A stretch of 7,016 bases of DNA. It comes from Dehalococcoidia bacterium (lineage in GTDB: Bacteria > Chloroflexota > Dehalococcoidia > GIF9 > AB-539-J10). The notes below the pieces were generated by a model. It had not been told where the DNA came from, did not search any database, and saw nothing but the letters and a program-made list of their open reading frames with translations. A program made the position numbers and the translations under genes. How positions within the stretch are numbered: position 1 is the stretch's first letter; each line of letters begins with the position of its first letter. Location: the NCBI GenBank assembly GCA_023128875.1, contig JAGMDB010000038.1, forward strand, positions 1-7,016, in the 5' to 3' direction. Of the stretch, positions 5,722 to 7,016 are shown piece after piece.

Positions 5722-6005
5722 ACATAAATAACCTCACTTAGGATATACTGTCCAATATAAGGTTTTAAGCTCTTCTTCTCCACTAAATCTACCTTAATGC
5801 CCAGCAAATCGCTTAGCTCAATCTCCAAACCGACTACATCCAGTAAGCTTAGCTTTGCATCTTCTTCGAACTCAACCAGAATGTCCAAATCACTTTTCCC
5901 CTTCTGCTCGCCTCTGACATAAGAGCCGAATATACCAATTTCTTTTACCTTGTATTTTCCCTTAAGCTCTTCCAGCGTCCTTTTTATTTCTTGCACGGAT
6001 TTCAT
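5718..6005 (-). CDS. mntA: MntA antitoxin, minimal nucleotidyltransferase
   Basis: A 95-residue minimal nucleotidyltransferase of the DNA-polymerase-beta superfamily. The motif GSX10DXD is complete (G27-S28, then D39 and D41 in SDLDILVEF), and a third acidic residue is D73 in IKVDLVEK. In characterised type VII systems this enzyme transfers AMP from ATP onto the tyrosine of the HepT RX4HXY motif. A good ribosome site (AAAGGAGAAG) lies 2 bases before the ATG. The ATG itself overlaps the stop of the upstream open frame at 6002-6181, as ATGA, and its own stop overlaps hepT the same way, so three reading frames are chained. Full length and apparently intact, unlike nearly everything else in this accessory region. 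Confidence 0.93.
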   Translation of the reverse strand: MKSVQEIKRTLEELKGKYKVKEIGIFGSYVRGEQKGKSDLDILVEFEEDAKLSLLDVVGLEIELSDLLGIKVDLVEKKSLKPYIGQYILSEVIYV

Positions 6006-6181
6006 ATCTTCTCCTTTATGTTAAATCCAAAGGTATTGAGAACCTCCCCAATCTTTCCGCTCAGTTTCTTCTTCTCCCCAAGCAATTTCGATAATTCCTC
6101 AAAATAAAGCTCCAGCCATCTGACTAAGCCTTGGCTTTTACTGCGTTCAACTTCAGTATATACCAAATTCCCCTTTTGTTC
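6002..6181 (-). pseudogene. Truncated upstream frame, possibly the HsdM C-terminus
   Basis: An open minus-strand frame of 59 residues between an in-frame TAG (6184-6182) and TGA (6004-6002), without ATG; only a TTG near 6166 could start it. The product is helical and charged, WLELYFEELSKLLGEKKKL then KIGEVLNTFGFNI. The coupled ATGA junction with mntA shows that it was the preceding gene of the operon. A helical tail ending in a 'LL..FGF'-like segment, with hsdS' on the other side of the toxin-antitoxin pair, suggests the last part of the type I methyltransferase HsdM; this is inference, not recognition of a catalytic motif. It could also be an unrelated small gene. A TGGTATATACT (extended -10-like, near 6161-6171) lies inside it and could drive mntA-hepT. 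Confidence 0.42.
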
Positions 6182-6254
6182 CTACATATTGGAGGCTCTT
6201 TTCATCAACATTATAGTGCTTTGGCTATTCTTGGTGAAGCCTATTCTTAGTGCC

Positions 6255-6363
6255 TGCTGGCTTTATATGTCCCTCAATAGCTAGTAAAATAGCATTGATG
6301 GCGATAACACCACTGAGGCGACAATATCTAAGGGTCAAGCAACGGTATCCCGAGGCCATAGTC
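6255..6363 (+). repeat. Copy C: intact mutS leader and start region
   Basis: The functional member of the three-copy family (A 3416-3450, B 5032-5142). It covers 43 bases upstream of the mutS ATG and the first 22 codons. The 45 bases identical to copy B span 6276-6320, centred on the ATG. No Shine-Dalgarno is visible before the ATG in either copy. The gap 6182-6254 contains no gene; a mutS promoter was not clearly identified. Confidence 0.8.
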
Positions 6364-7016
6364 TTCTTTCGCCTCGGCGATTTCTATGAGACCTTCGATG
6401 AGGACGCCAGGGTTGCTTCACGAGAACTTGACATCGTTTTGACGGCGCGTGAAATGGGTAAAGGGCACAAGGTGCCCATGGCAGGGATACCCCATCATGC
6501 TCTGGATAATTATTTGGCTAAGCTCATTAATCGCGGTTATAAGGTAGCTATCTGTGAGCAGCTTAGCCCCCCAGGCAAAGGGTTGGTAGATAGAGACGTT
6601 ATCCGTGTAGTGACGCCGGGGACAGTGATTGAACCTAACTTGCTGGAGAGCAAGAGCAATAATTATCTGGCTAGCTTAGTTGTTGAGGGGGAGGAGGCCG
6701 GGATTGCTTATGTTGACATAACTACAAGTGAGTTTGCTGCTACTCAACTTTCCGCTGATAGAATTTCTTGTGAATTGGAGAGACTTCAGCCGAGCGAAAT
6801 TCTTGTCCCAGATTCTTCGCCTCCAGGGCTCAAAATGAGAGAGCTTCCTGAGTCACTATCAGCTACAGTGACTAAACTCGATGATTATTGTTTTGATTTG
6901 GAAATTAGTCAACAAGTTCTGCTGGAGCATTTTGCTGTGGCTACTCTCGAGGGCTATGGCTGTGCCCATTTACCTTTAGCCATAAGAGCTGCCGGCTCAT
7001 TAATTCATTATATCAG
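6298..7016 (+). CDS. mutS: DNA mismatch repair protein MutS, N-terminal part
   Basis: The first 239 codons of MutS, running off the right edge; the complete protein is usually about 850-900 residues. It recognises mismatches and small loops in DNA and starts repair with MutL. Seen here: TPLRRQYLRVKQRYPEA, then FFRLGDFYETFDEDAR, in which F29-Y30-E31 is the mismatch-wedge Phe-x-Glu motif, then VPMAGIPHHALDNYLAKLI and GYKVAICEQL (mismatch-binding domain I), TPGTVIEP, then the connector domain (AGIAYVDITTSEF). No stop or frameshift. The ATG at 6298 is chosen because conserved MutS sequence begins directly behind it and because the same ATG is kept in copy B; the frame is open further upstream but without similarity. 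No ribosome site is apparent. Confidence 0.95.
   Translation, partial: MAITPLRRQYLRVKQRYPEAIVFFRLGDFYETFDEDARVASRELDIVLTAREMGKGHKVPMAGIPHHALDNYLAKLINRGYKVAICEQLSPPGKGLVDRDVIRVVTPGTVIEPNLLESKSNNYLASLVVEGEEAGIAYVDITTSEFAATQLSADRISCELERLQPSEILVPDSSPPGLKMRELPESLSATVTKLDDYCFDLEISQQVLLEHFAVATLEGYGCAHLPLAIRAAGSLIHYI

Noticed and set aside
5476..5727. Plus-strand 83-residue frame
   Set aside because: Antisense to hepT, whose motif and coupling to mntA are clear.
3362..6297. Transposon, integrase or CRISPR array in the accessory region
   Set aside because: No transposase or recombinase motifs, no terminal inverted repeats and no regularly spaced repeats were found; the three repeats are copies of the mutS leader.

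Overview
The window looks like a chromosomal segment of a Chloroflexota-type bacterium, probably close to Dehalococcoidia. That is inferred from the style of the MutS N-terminus (TPLRRQYLRVK, then FFRLGDFYETFDEDAR) and from the small zinc-ribbon protein at the left edge; no marker gene settles it.

Left part (1-3361): housekeeping genes, tightly packed. A zinc-ribbon gene runs off the left edge on the minus strand. Divergent from it is proA (proline synthesis). proA converges on a minus-strand group read ybeY, then rph, then a pyridoxamine-oxidase-like flavoprotein gene. YbeY and RNase PH both act on RNA 3' ends. Extended -10 promoters can be read before both ybeY and rph.

Right edge (6298 onward): mutS on the plus strand, complete at its start and cut by the window end. 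ybeY (minus) and mutS (plus) point away from each other, and I infer that they were once direct divergent neighbours.

Middle (3362-6297): about 2.9 kb of accessory DNA built from broken pieces, the interesting part of the window. The mutS upstream/start region occurs three times in the same orientation: intact at mutS (6255), as a decayed mutS start at 5032-5142, and as a faint copy beside ybeY (3416-3450). These copies mark off two cargo blocks. Block 1 (about 3469-5031) holds the tail of a HEPN-domain gene, a divergent 5' fragment of a second ybeY, and a frameshifted gene for a nucleoside-deoxyribosyltransferase/TIR-like Rossmann protein. Block 2 (5143-6254) holds an intact MntA-HepT type VII toxin-antitoxin pair, flanked by the head of a type I restriction specificity gene (hsdS) and by what may be the tail of hsdM. 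Block 2 therefore reads as a type I restriction-modification operon that collapsed around its toxin-antitoxin pair.

The overall picture is an insertion hotspot at the 5' end of mutS, where successive arrivals of defence-type genes left copies of core-gene 5' ends as scars. No integrase, transposase, CRISPR array, tRNA or rRNA was seen.
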